A program made the translations under genes and the position numbers. Shown here piece by piece: positions 35,178-43,057 of a stretch of 64,000 nucleotides of DNA. Below the pieces are notes generated by a model. It saw nothing but the letters and a program-made list of their open reading frames with translations. It had not been told where the DNA came from and made no database searches. The stretch spans positions 124,001-188,000 of the forward strand of contig PGXY01000005.1 in the NCBI GenBank assembly GCA_002839375.1, given 5' to 3'. Position 1 is the stretch's first letter, and every line of letters starts with the position of its first letter. This DNA comes from Spirochaetae bacterium HGW-Spirochaetae-1 (GTDB lineage: Bacteria > Spirochaetota > UBA4802 > UBA5550).

Positions 35178-36335
35178 ATGTTTCAAAAAATAAAATCACA
35201 GTATAAAATTTCACTGCCAATCCTGGGCATCTTTCTCGCGGTTTTTCTCGTCTACCATATGTCATGCCGGAGCGGTACCAGTTCCCTTTTCAGCGCCGGC
35301 AATAAATCACCCCTGGTGGGAACCGGTGAAGTCGCCGATGCCGTTAAAGTACAGGATGCGTTCCGTAAGATTTACAATCTTTACCAGAACAGCGTTGTAT
35401 TTATCAGCACCGAGCAGACCGTAAAGCTTCAATCATCGCCTTTTTTTAATGATCCATTTTTCCGCAATTTTTTTGGACAAAATGCGGTCCCTCAGGGTAA
35501 AACGGAAAAACGTCAGGGCCTTGGTACCGGTTTTATCCTTTCCGAAGATGGTTACATCTGCACCAACTATCACGTGATAGCCGATGTTGATAAAATCAAC
35601 ATCAAAGTTAACAATGAAAACTATGTTGCCACGGTGGTTGGCTATGATGAAAGAACCGACATCGCCCTGTTAAAAATTTCAGCAAAAGGAAAGTTTCTGC
35701 CCGTGTTCCTCGGTGACTCAGACAAGGTAAATGTTGGCGACTGGGCTATCGCCATCGGCAACCCCTTCGGTCTCGATAAAACTTTCACAACGGGCGTTAT
35801 AAGCGCCATCGCCCGCAAGGACCTGGACCTCATGGGCGATTCACAGACGCATATCCAGACCGACGCTTCCATCAACCCCGGCAATTCGGGAGGTCCTCTT
35901 ATAAACATCTATGGCGAGGTCATCGGCATCAACCGGATGATCTACTCCCAGAGCGGCGGGAACATGGGAATAGGTTTCGCCATTCCCATTAACAAGGCAA
36001 AGGATGTCCTGGAACAGCTCAAGACCCATAAAAAGGTAAAACGGGGATATATCGGCGTGCAGATAGTGCCCATCACCGATGATTACGCCGGGCAGCTGGG
36101 ACTTGCAAAAACAAAAGGCGCGCTTATCGGCGGAGTGATGGATAACAGCCCGGCCGAAAAAGGCGGCATACGGGTAGGAGATGTAATCCTGAAAATAAAC
36201 AACAAGGAAATAGCGAGTTATACCGATGTCGTACAGGAAGTTGAAAAAACAGAAATCGGGAAAACCCTGAAAGTAACCGTATGGCGGAACAAGCAGGAAG
36301 TAAACCTGTTTATTACGGTCAAGGAACGACCATAA
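35178..36335 (+). CDS. HtrA/DegP-type serine protease with one PDZ domain
   Basis: A 385-residue envelope protease. The N-terminus has one helix (about 11-29) ending near a Cys at 30, so it is membrane-anchored or a lipoprotein. The trypsin-like domain has the triad H132 (NYHVIAD), D161 (RTDIALL) and S237 (GNSGGP). A single PDZ domain is at about 285-385 (GYIGVQIVP ... IRVGDVILKIN). This layout matches DegS or HhoA rather than two-PDZ DegP. GGAGG precedes the ATG. It probably handles envelope misfolding stress. Confidence 0.93.
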   Translation: MFQKIKSQYKISLPILGIFLAVFLVYHMSCRSGTSSLFSAGNKSPLVGTGEVADAVKVQDAFRKIYNLYQNSVVFISTEQTVKLQSSPFFNDPFFRNFFGQNAVPQGKTEKRQGLGTGFILSEDGYICTNYHVIADVDKINIKVNNENYVATVVGYDERTDIALLKISAKGKFLPVFLGDSDKVNVGDWAIAIGNPFGLDKTFTTGVISAIARKDLDLMGDSQTHIQTDASINPGNSGGPLINIYGEVIGINRMIYSQSGGNMGIGFAIPINKAKDVLEQLKTHKKVKRGYIGVQIVPITDDYAGQLGLAKTKGALIGGVMDNSPAEKGGIRVGDVILKINNKEIASYTDVVQEVEKTEIGKTLKVTVWRNKQEVNLFITVKERP

Positions 36336-36386
36336 TCCCGTTTATTAGGACTTTAATTTTTATGTGTATTGGCGCTAGTCATAATA

Positions 36387-36419
36387 ATGCCGGCGACCTC
36401 AGGGGAGTTCCGCCGGCAT
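36387..36419. terminator. Hairpin between convergent genes
   Basis: ATGCCGGCG (36387-36395) and CGCCGGCAT (36411-36419) form a 9-bp stem with a 15-nt loop, between htrA-type and cytochrome genes. U-runs are weak on both sides. Confidence 0.5.
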
Positions 36420-36451
36420 ATTGTTGAAGAGGATACACTTTACAGAGCGAT

Positions 36452-36742
36452 TTATTTCCAGTCTAGAATCAATGATTTTTGCGTTGGCGAGAGGCTCCCG
36501 AACTTCGGCATTGCTCCTGATTTTACCGATTCCTGGATCAATGCTTTCCGGCTACAAATCTCTTCCTTTGAGGGGAAATCCTTTGCATGACAAAGATTGC
36601 ATTTGTCCTTGATAACGGCCACCAGCGCATCGTTCGGCGGTGTTACGCAGGCTTCTTTAGTGAATGTGGAAAGCTTTGCGGAACAGGCAAGCATCACCGC
36701 TCCCAGAAATAAAATCGAAATGAATACTACATGTCTTTTCAT
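36452..36742 (-). CDS. Small monohaem cytochrome c lipoprotein
   Basis: The start at 36742 is chosen because AAGGAG lies ~10 nt upstream and the product then begins with a perfect lipoprotein signal (MKRH, hydrophobic run, AVMLAC). The 96-residue protein has one CNLCH haem site and a later GAMPKFGSLS segment, whose Met is a plausible axial ligand as in class I cytochromes c. It is probably anchored in the periplasm and carries single electrons. No oxidase or reductase gene adjoins. Confidence 0.85.
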   Translation of the reverse strand: MKRHVVFISILFLGAVMLACSAKLSTFTKEACVTPPNDALVAVIKDKCNLCHAKDFPSKEEICSRKALIQESVKSGAMPKFGSLSPTQKSLILDWK

Positions 36743-36820
36743 AATTTTTGTACTCCTTATAAATACATAGCAGGGAAGGATTGGGAAAATAATTTTCAAG
36801 ATTATTTATCTTTTGTTTAG

Positions 36821-36849
36821 ATTAGAAAGTATAAATTGGAAAGTGTCAA
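36821..36849 (-). promoter_or_regulatory. Promoter of the cytochrome c lipoprotein
   Basis: On the minus strand TTGACA (36849-36844), 17-bp spacer and TCTAAT (36826-36821), ~80 bp before the ATG. Confidence 0.55.
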
Positions 36850-36958
36850 TACAATAAAAATGGCCTCTATTTTTTATTGACAGAAAATTCCCGGCAAACA
36901 AAGATTTTTAAATTCTCATTTATTCAGCAAAAACAGTACGGTTTACCGGAGGATTATA

Positions 36959-37606
36959 ATGATGAGGACATGGCAATACAGAAAAATCAATGGATATTCA
37001 ATTTTCATGATAATGATTACAATATTCATTTTTTTCAATTCAGCCGCAAACGATGCATTGGCAGAAACAAAAGGTTGGGCCGCAAAAGTTGGGAAAGAGG
37101 TAATAACGATCGATGATCTCAACCGGTTCTACTATGCCCAGAATAAAATAACCATGGACGTGGAAAAAAATGAAGATGTCGACAGGCTGGCCGGTGATCC
37201 CGCTTATTCAGATTCGCACCCCTTCCTGAACAAGGAATATTTTCTTGATATCCTTATCAATGGAAAACTTGCCTACAATGCCGCACAGGAAGACAAGAAA
37301 ATCGACAGGGATGAACTGAACACAATAATTGAACTTTCCCGCTACCAGGTTGTCATGCAGTATTTCTTCATGCAGAAACTCAGGAATACAATTGTTGTAA
37401 CTGATAAGGAAATTGATGAATTCTACAAGACACATGAAGAGAGTTTAAAAAATTACCCTGCTGATGAGGGTAAAGACCTGTGCAGAAAATATATCCGGGA
37501 CACAAAACTCAAGGAAGCGATACAAAAATATATCGATAACCTGAGAATGAAAACAAGCATAGACAAAGACGGTTTCAGGGAATACCTGTCCAGCCAGAAA
37601 AAATAA
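36959..37606 (+). CDS. Exported SurA N-terminal-like chaperone
   Basis: A 215-residue protein with a long signal peptide (hydrophobic about 14-30, ending near ALAE). The rest resembles the helical SurA N-domain: AKVGKEVITIDDLNRFYYA at the start of the mature part and VVTDKEIDEFYKTHEE later, where the chaperone helices normally meet the parvulin domain. No parvulin domain is present. It probably binds outer-membrane protein precursors. GGAGG lies 5 nt before the first of two ATG codons. Confidence 0.75.
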   Translation: MMRTWQYRKINGYSIFMIMITIFIFFNSAANDALAETKGWAAKVGKEVITIDDLNRFYYAQNKITMDVEKNEDVDRLAGDPAYSDSHPFLNKEYFLDILINGKLAYNAAQEDKKIDRDELNTIIELSRYQVVMQYFFMQKLRNTIVVTDKEIDEFYKTHEESLKNYPADEGKDLCRKYIRDTKLKEAIQKYIDNLRMKTSIDKDGFREYLSSQKK

Positions 37607-37630
37607 AACTGATTCAATCATGAAACTCTG

Positions 37631-37672
37631 AAAGAATTCCCGGCAGAGAAAACCTGTCAGGAATTCTTTTCA
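37631..37672. terminator. Bidirectional terminator
   Basis: AAAGAATTCC (37631-37640) and GGAATTCTTT (37660-37669) form a 10-bp stem, followed on the plus strand by TC and preceded by A residues, between the convergent SurA-like and epimerase genes. Confidence 0.6.
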
Positions 37673-37684
37673 ATCTCACCGATA

Positions 37685-38674
37685 CTACAACTTATTGATA
37701 TACCCCTTTTCTTTGAACCAATTGAGCGCCTTCTCTATTGATTGTCGAATGGGTGTCTGCGGCAAACCCAGTTCCTTCACAGCCTTTGAGCAGTCATACC
37801 ATTCCTGAGACTTGCCTATCCTCACCTCCGATGCCGTGACCACGGGAGGTTTCTTTGTAAAAAAAGAGCCCAGCTCGAAAACATATCCAAGAGCCACGGC
37901 CAGGTGATACGGTATTTTTATCCGCGGCGCTTGCACGCCCGCAACATCGGCTATCAGCCTGAAATAGTCCGAAACGGTTAAATTTTCATTTCCAAAAAGA
38001 TATCTCTCTCCCACTCTGCCTTTTTCCGCTGCAAGAATATGTCCCCGCGCCACGTCTTCGACATCGATGATATTGGTCCCCCCCTCGATGTAGCCCGGCA
38101 TTTGACCCGTGGCAATGTCGATGATCATCTGACCTGACGGCGTCGGCTTGATATCGCGTACACCGATGACCAGGGTGGGATTAACAATGACAATCGGCAG
38201 TCCCAGGGAGACAAATTTTCTCGCCTCGATCTCGGCAAGATATTTGGATATGGAATAATGGTCCCCCGATTTCCAGTGATTAAATTCGGCATTTTCATCT
38301 ACAGGGATGGGTCCATGGGCCCCCATCGTATTGTTGGTACTTGTATAAACAACTTTCTGTACACCGGCATCGAGCGCCGCCTTCATCGATACTTTTGTGC
38401 CTTCAACGTTAACTTCGTAAGGCAATTTTTTATCAGGTACCCAGTGGGCAAAAAAAGCCGCTGTATAATAAAGCGTATCGCAGCCCTTGAGGGCCTTTTT
38501 CATGGAATCACCGTCGCGTATGTCCCCAAAGGCCCTTTCTACGTCAAGCCCGTCAATGTTCCGCGTATCACTGGTTTCCCTTACAAGAACTTTAACCTCC
38601 TCGCCGTCCCTGAGCAGTTCCCTCACGATAGACGAACCCATGAACCCCGTTGCGCCGGTGACAAGTTTTTTCAT
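37685..38674 (-). CDS. NAD-dependent sugar epimerase, HpnA-like
   Basis: A 329-residue extended SDR enzyme. The Rossmann motif GATGFMG is at 7-13, the catalytic Y140-x3-K144 (YSISK) is present, and the active-site Ser/Thr lies in YTSTNN. The closest family by appearance is the hopanoid-associated sugar epimerase/dihydroflavonol reductase-like group (HpnA), but no hopanoid synthesis gene is in the window, so the substrate is open. The divergent neighbour is an alpha/beta hydrolase. Confidence 0.88.
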   Translation of the reverse strand: MKKLVTGATGFMGSSIVRELLRDGEEVKVLVRETSDTRNIDGLDVERAFGDIRDGDSMKKALKGCDTLYYTAAFFAHWVPDKKLPYEVNVEGTKVSMKAALDAGVQKVVYTSTNNTMGAHGPIPVDENAEFNHWKSGDHYSISKYLAEIEARKFVSLGLPIVIVNPTLVIGVRDIKPTPSGQMIIDIATGQMPGYIEGGTNIIDVEDVARGHILAAEKGRVGERYLFGNENLTVSDYFRLIADVAGVQAPRIKIPYHLAVALGYVFELGSFFTKKPPVVTASEVRIGKSQEWYDCSKAVKELGLPQTPIRQSIEKALNWFKEKGYINKL

Positions 38675-38781
38675 TACTGGTTTATCCTCCGAAAAAAAAG
38701 TAGTAGCGAATTATTTCCCTGACGAGCCTCACGTTTTGCATAAATCATCTATAATACAAGTTGATATACGAGGCTTTATGA

Positions 38782-39810
38782 ATGGTCAAGATAATTATAT
38801 ATTTTTTACCTATGAGAAGTTCCAGTTTTCAGAATCCGGTCTTAACAGGCCTTTCCTCTTTTACTGCCTGCCCAATAATGTCCTGTGTTCCGCATAAAAT
38901 TAAAAAATCCTTGCCTTCCCGGGACTCTCTGGAATTATCTGACCGTCTCCGAACATATAAAATTTCCCACGTTAAAATAATAGCCATGAACAAAGAACAC
39001 TCGGAAAGATACAGGGCCCGCGACGGTATTGTGCTCGAAATAGCCCACCACCGCGCGCCCCGTGAAAAGAAGGTACTGATCGTGTGGCCCTGCACAGGAG
39101 GAGCCTTTCAGATGTACCGGGCCCCCGTTTCCTCTTTCACCGAAAGGGGTATATCGGTAGTTCTCTTCAACCCACCGGGCCACGGTTCCTCCGGTGGCGA
39201 GAGAAACTATAAGGCTGCCATACACTATTTGACCGAATACCTGCATGAACATGTCGATTCCTCCCTTGAACACATCTTCGCGGGACACAGCGGCGGCGCC
39301 GGGGCCGTGCTTGTCGCTGCCCCCGATTCGGCAGTGATGAAAAAATTTTTCCTGGTCTCACCGGTCCTTGATTCACGCGAATCCCTGTTTTTCATGTACA
39401 GAAAAAACACCATTCATGAATTCAATATGCTTATAGCATCCCTGGCTGTTGACAAAAAGAAAGTTCTGGAAATACTCTCGGTGAGTAAATGGATGGACCC
39501 TGTCATTTGGCAGAAGCGGGGCTACCGGGAACTGCTCGATGGCATCTCGGGCGCAAATCTCATCGGAAATTTCCTTGAGAATCTCTTTATACAGGGCTTC
39601 AACACCTTTGAAGAACTGAAAAAACACCGGGAACACTGTCGTATCCTTCTTGCCTCAAACGACAACTGGTACTGTCATGAATCAATCGAAGTCCTGGCAG
39701 GAGAAAATAATATCCCCATCACTGTCATGAAAAGTGCCCGCGACCACTACTTCACCGGTGCCTGGCCGGAAGTATGGAAATATATCCTTCATGAATCATC
39801 ACCGCTCTGA
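38782..39810 (+). CDS. Alpha/beta hydrolase
   Basis: The hydrolase core begins at about codon 69 (Met at 38986) with ERYRARDGIVLEIAHHRAP. It contains WPCTGGAF (oxyanion region), FNPPGHGSSGG, the nucleophile elbow GHSGGAG (Ser), an acid candidate in ASNDNW, and RDHYF near the end with the likely catalytic His. The start is uncertain: GAGG lies 8 nt before 38782, but the first ~68 residues look unlike the family, and a 39-codon frame starting at 38778 in another phase uses the same ribosome site. No signal peptide is seen from 38986. Confidence 0.78.
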   Translation: MVKIIIYFLPMRSSSFQNPVLTGLSSFTACPIMSCVPHKIKKSLPSRDSLELSDRLRTYKISHVKIIAMNKEHSERYRARDGIVLEIAHHRAPREKKVLIVWPCTGGAFQMYRAPVSSFTERGISVVLFNPPGHGSSGGERNYKAAIHYLTEYLHEHVDSSLEHIFAGHSGGAGAVLVAAPDSAVMKKFFLVSPVLDSRESLFFMYRKNTIHEFNMLIASLAVDKKKVLEILSVSKWMDPVIWQKRGYRELLDGISGANLIGNFLENLFIQGFNTFEELKKHREHCRILLASNDNWYCHESIEVLAGENNIPITVMKSARDHYFTGAWPEVWKYILHESSPL

Positions 39811-39883
39811 AACGAATTAAAAGCCTATTAATTATCTTCGCATTTATACTGCCTCATATCCCTCCTTTTAATGCATTATTAAC

Positions 39884-39930
39884 TTGACAAAATCTCATTT
39901 ATTTAATTGATTAGTTAATTTATTTGATTA
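39884..39930 (+). promoter_or_regulatory. AT-rich promoter region with direct repeats
   Basis: TTGACA (39884-39889) is followed by two TTGATTA repeats (39907-39913 and 39924-39930), 17 bp apart. No good -10 is at 17 bp. The region precedes the glycosyltransferase-acyltransferase operon and may bind a regulator. Confidence 0.35.
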
Positions 39931-39973
39931 ATTACATAAATAGCCTGAATAAATAACCAGAGAGGATGGAACT

Positions 39974-41203
39974 ATGAAAATCGTGTTTGTCATTGACAGT
40001 TGGAATGACGGGAATGGCGGTGTTGTTGCCACCAAGAGACTCGCCAGGGAATTACTCAACCGCGGACACAAAATATCCATAGTCGCGACCGGTAATCATA
40101 CGGGAAACGGGGAGTTTGATTTTTTTGAAATCCCCGGATTTTATCTGCCCGGGATGAAGGAATCCCTTGATAGCATGGGCTTTCTTTTTGGAAAAGCGAA
40201 AAAAAAGATTCTCCGCAAAGCCTTTGAAGGGGCCGACCTGATACAGCTTCAGTTTCCCTTTTTCATGTCCCGGAGAACCGTGAAGATTGCCAAAAAAATG
40301 GGGATACCGGTCTTCGGTGCGGCTCATGTTCAGCCCCAGAATGTCATCGCTGCACTGGGGAAAGAGAGCGCCATGATGGAATGGATGTTTCATCGACTTT
40401 TCAACGCCTGTCTTTTTAAGCAGGTCAAGGTGCTTCATTGCCCCTCGGCATTCGCCGCCGATCTGGTCACCAGTCACGGCAGCCGGGCGCATTGCCGTGT
40501 TATCTCCAATGGAATCCCCCGGGAATACACACCCCGGCAGATGGAACGGCCGAAGGGTTTCGGCGACCGTTTTGTCATTGCAAATATCGGTCGCCACGCC
40601 CTGGAAAAGCGCCAGGAACTCCTCATCGATGGAGTGCTCAGGTCAAAATATAAAGACAATATCCAACTCCTCCTGTGCGGGAAAGGTGAAGATTCAGAAA
40701 AACTCCGGAAGAGAGGGGAAGAACTTCCGGTAAAGCCCTTAATTGAGTACGTATCCCCCGAGGACAAGCTGCTCTACCTGAACACTTCTGACCTGTACCT
40801 CCATTCTTCAGTGGTGGAACTGGAAAGCCTGTCATGCCTCGAGGCAATAGGCTGCGGCCTCCCCTGCCTGATCGGCAACTCGCCCTACAGCGCCGCGCCC
40901 CAGTTTGCCCTGGATGAACGGTTTATCTTCACCGTGGATGATGCGGAGTCCCTTGCACGCAAAATCGATTACTGGTATGAAAACCGTGCGGAATTGAAAA
41001 AACTGAAACAGGCAACTCTCGCCATGGCTGAAAACTACCGCATGGATGCATGCATCGATGAAATGGAGGCACTGTATCACGATGTCGTGACAGGCCGGCT
41101 GGAGCATGATAAAACCGCCGGGGTCATATCAGGAAAAATTCTTCATGGCGTACCCAATCCTGATTATAAAGAAAACAAGATTCCCGTAAGCCGCGTATCA
41201 TGA
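39974..41203 (+). CDS. GT4 family glycosyltransferase
   Basis: A 409-residue enzyme with the GT-B fold. The N-terminal acceptor domain begins MKIVFVIDSWNDGNGGVV with the Gly-rich loop. The C-terminal donor domain contains NIGRHALEKRQELLIDG, the SDLYLHSSVVELESLSCLEAIGCGLP segment (GT4 E-x7-E motif region) and SPYSAAPQF. It resembles glycolipid-forming 1,2-diacylglycerol glucosyltransferases, and an acyltransferase gene follows after 9 bp, so a membrane glycolipid is the likely product. There are no membrane helices. Confidence 0.87.
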   Translation: MKIVFVIDSWNDGNGGVVATKRLARELLNRGHKISIVATGNHTGNGEFDFFEIPGFYLPGMKESLDSMGFLFGKAKKKILRKAFEGADLIQLQFPFFMSRRTVKIAKKMGIPVFGAAHVQPQNVIAALGKESAMMEWMFHRLFNACLFKQVKVLHCPSAFAADLVTSHGSRAHCRVISNGIPREYTPRQMERPKGFGDRFVIANIGRHALEKRQELLIDGVLRSKYKDNIQLLLCGKGEDSEKLRKRGEELPVKPLIEYVSPEDKLLYLNTSDLYLHSSVVELESLSCLEAIGCGLPCLIGNSPYSAAPQFALDERFIFTVDDAESLARKIDYWYENRAELKKLKQATLAMAENYRMDACIDEMEALYHDVVTGRLEHDKTAGVISGKILHGVPNPDYKENKIPVSRVS

Positions 41204-41212
41204 GGTGAAACC

Positions 41213-41977
41213 ATGAACAAAAGAATACGACCGGAAATCGCCAGAGAACAGATAATACAGGTCAACAACTCAAAAAAAATTGATTTCGACAAACCCTTCA
41301 AGTTCATCTACATGGACTGGTGGTATGATATTGTGGTTATTTTCCCCTTTCTCATAAGCTACATGATAACCATCGGCGCGGCTGTTTTTTTCAGCTTCCG
41401 TTCATACGGCAGAAAAAACCTGAGGATTCTTCGCAGACAGGGCTGCATTACCATTTCCAATCACTGCCACTATTTTGATACGGTTTTCGCGAACTTTGTT
41501 GTGCTGCCCCGGGCCCTGCACACGGCCGTGGCGCAGCGTAACTTCGAGGTCCCCTATGCCCGGCGCCTCCTCCGGTGGCACCGGGCATTCCCCATTCCCG
41601 CCAACGGCAGGGGTCTGGCGATGATAAGTGATCCCGTGGGTGAGGCCTTGAAGAGAAAACATCACATTCATTTTCTGCCCGAGGGAGAGCTGGTCATGTA
41701 CAGCCAGACAATCCACCGCTTCAAGCCCGGCGCCTTCATCCTTTCGTGGCGGCACCAGGCACCCATTATACCCATGGTATACATAATCAAAAGACGTAAA
41801 TGGCGCGGCAGGGAAATGGGGCCGGCCTGGGTAACAATTAAACAGGTCATCGGTGAGCCGCTGTTCCCGCCTCCACTGACGCCCGACGGTACCGTTCCCA
41901 CGGCGGAACTGGATGCAATGTCCGACAGGGCAGCGGGATGGATGGAACAGACTATTGCCCTGCATCACCGGGGATAA
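41213..41977 (+). CDS. PlsC-type acyltransferase
   Basis: A 254-residue protein with one membrane helix (about 42-62). The HX4D catalytic motif is NHCHYFD (H84-D89), and the FLPEGEL segment (about 155) is the acceptor-phosphate motif. It probably transfers an acyl chain to a lysophospholipid or glycolipid. It lies 9 bp after the glycosyltransferase gene in one operon. AGGTG precedes the ATG. Confidence 0.88.
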   Translation: MNKRIRPEIAREQIIQVNNSKKIDFDKPFKFIYMDWWYDIVVIFPFLISYMITIGAAVFFSFRSYGRKNLRILRRQGCITISNHCHYFDTVFANFVVLPRALHTAVAQRNFEVPYARRLLRWHRAFPIPANGRGLAMISDPVGEALKRKHHIHFLPEGELVMYSQTIHRFKPGAFILSWRHQAPIIPMVYIIKRRKWRGREMGPAWVTIKQVIGEPLFPPPLTPDGTVPTAELDAMSDRAAGWMEQTIALHHRG

Positions 41978-42030
41978 ATGCCCGGCATGCATCAGGTATG
42001 CCATATGAGAATAATCGCCAGGTATCAGAC

Positions 42031-43038
42031 ATGTTTCGGAAATTTTTATCAGCGTTTTTCGCCTTTCTTCTTTTCAGTTATTGCGTAAGCGGAACCGCAC
42101 CGGCCTTCGGAGCGGATAATGATTATTTAGAAAGAAAGCACGTTATCCCCGGCACGGCCGATTCAGACCGGCCTTCCGGGTATGACGGGGAAAGATTTTC
42201 TCCGGGATATATCACCATCTCGGTTCCGGGAGTGAATATTCCGGCAGTTTACCGGAGCATGCTCATACATGAAGGTAATGCCGCTAACGGAAATGCCGTG
42301 AGCACGGCCCCTGTTGAATCAACGGGCATCTTCAAACAGAATATCAGTTTTGAAACACTCGATGAGGAATACGGGGAAAATACTGAAAAGCTGGCAAGGG
42401 CCACGCGAAATTATATTGTGGCCGGAAGCATGCTGCTTATCACCGCGCTCTGCTTTGCCCCGCCCGAGTCCACCAAGTGGGACGACAAGGCCGTGCTCAG
42501 GGACCCCGGGGGGTTTTATAACAGCAATATCACACGCCCCCCCGTGATGGATATAGACCCCTGGCCCATGAACTACATTGTCCATCCCTACGTCGGTTCG
42601 GGATACTACCTGGCAGCCCGTGATACGGGATACACTGTTTTTGAATCATTTATATATTCCACACTCATGTCGACCGTGTACTGGGAATACGGCCTCGAAG
42701 CCATTCCGGAAAGGCCATCCATCCAGGATCTCTGGGCCACTCCCGTTATAGGCTCTCTTCTCGGTGAATTATTCAGAATCATGGAAACAGGAATAAAAAA
42801 CAATGACGGAAGGGTATTGAACTCACAAAATCTGGGTTCACTGTGCCGTGTTTTATTGAATCCCGCCCGTTATATCGGAGAAAAGATGAACGTCTTTTTT
42901 GATGACGAAATATTCTCCCAGATACAGGGAAATATGATCTACATTGTCAGGCCGGCACCCGTAACACGGGGGCCTCTGGAGTATTTTATCGGGCTTGAAC
43001 TATTTCTATCGGCTGAGTTCGGCACGGCAGTGAGATAA
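42031..43038 (+). CDS. DUF3943 exported protein
   Basis: The start at 42031 (AGGT ~9 nt upstream) begins a signal peptide (MFRKFLSAFFAFLLF ... FGA). The longer frame overlaps the acyltransferase gene. The 335-residue product matches DUF3943: a WPMNYIVHPYVGSGYYLAARD segment, YSTLMSTVYWEYGLEAIPERPS, and TPVIGSLLGELF. It is predicted to be an outer-membrane or periplasmic protein of unknown function. Following a glycolipid operon, it might act on envelope lipids; this is speculation. Confidence 0.85.
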   Translation: MFRKFLSAFFAFLLFSYCVSGTAPAFGADNDYLERKHVIPGTADSDRPSGYDGERFSPGYITISVPGVNIPAVYRSMLIHEGNAANGNAVSTAPVESTGIFKQNISFETLDEEYGENTEKLARATRNYIVAGSMLLITALCFAPPESTKWDDKAVLRDPGGFYNSNITRPPVMDIDPWPMNYIVHPYVGSGYYLAARDTGYTVFESFIYSTLMSTVYWEYGLEAIPERPSIQDLWATPVIGSLLGELFRIMETGIKNNDGRVLNSQNLGSLCRVLLNPARYIGEKMNVFFDDEIFSQIQGNMIYIVRPAPVTRGPLEYFIGLELFLSAEFGTAVR

Positions 43039-43057
43039 AACTTCCCGGGAACAGTCC

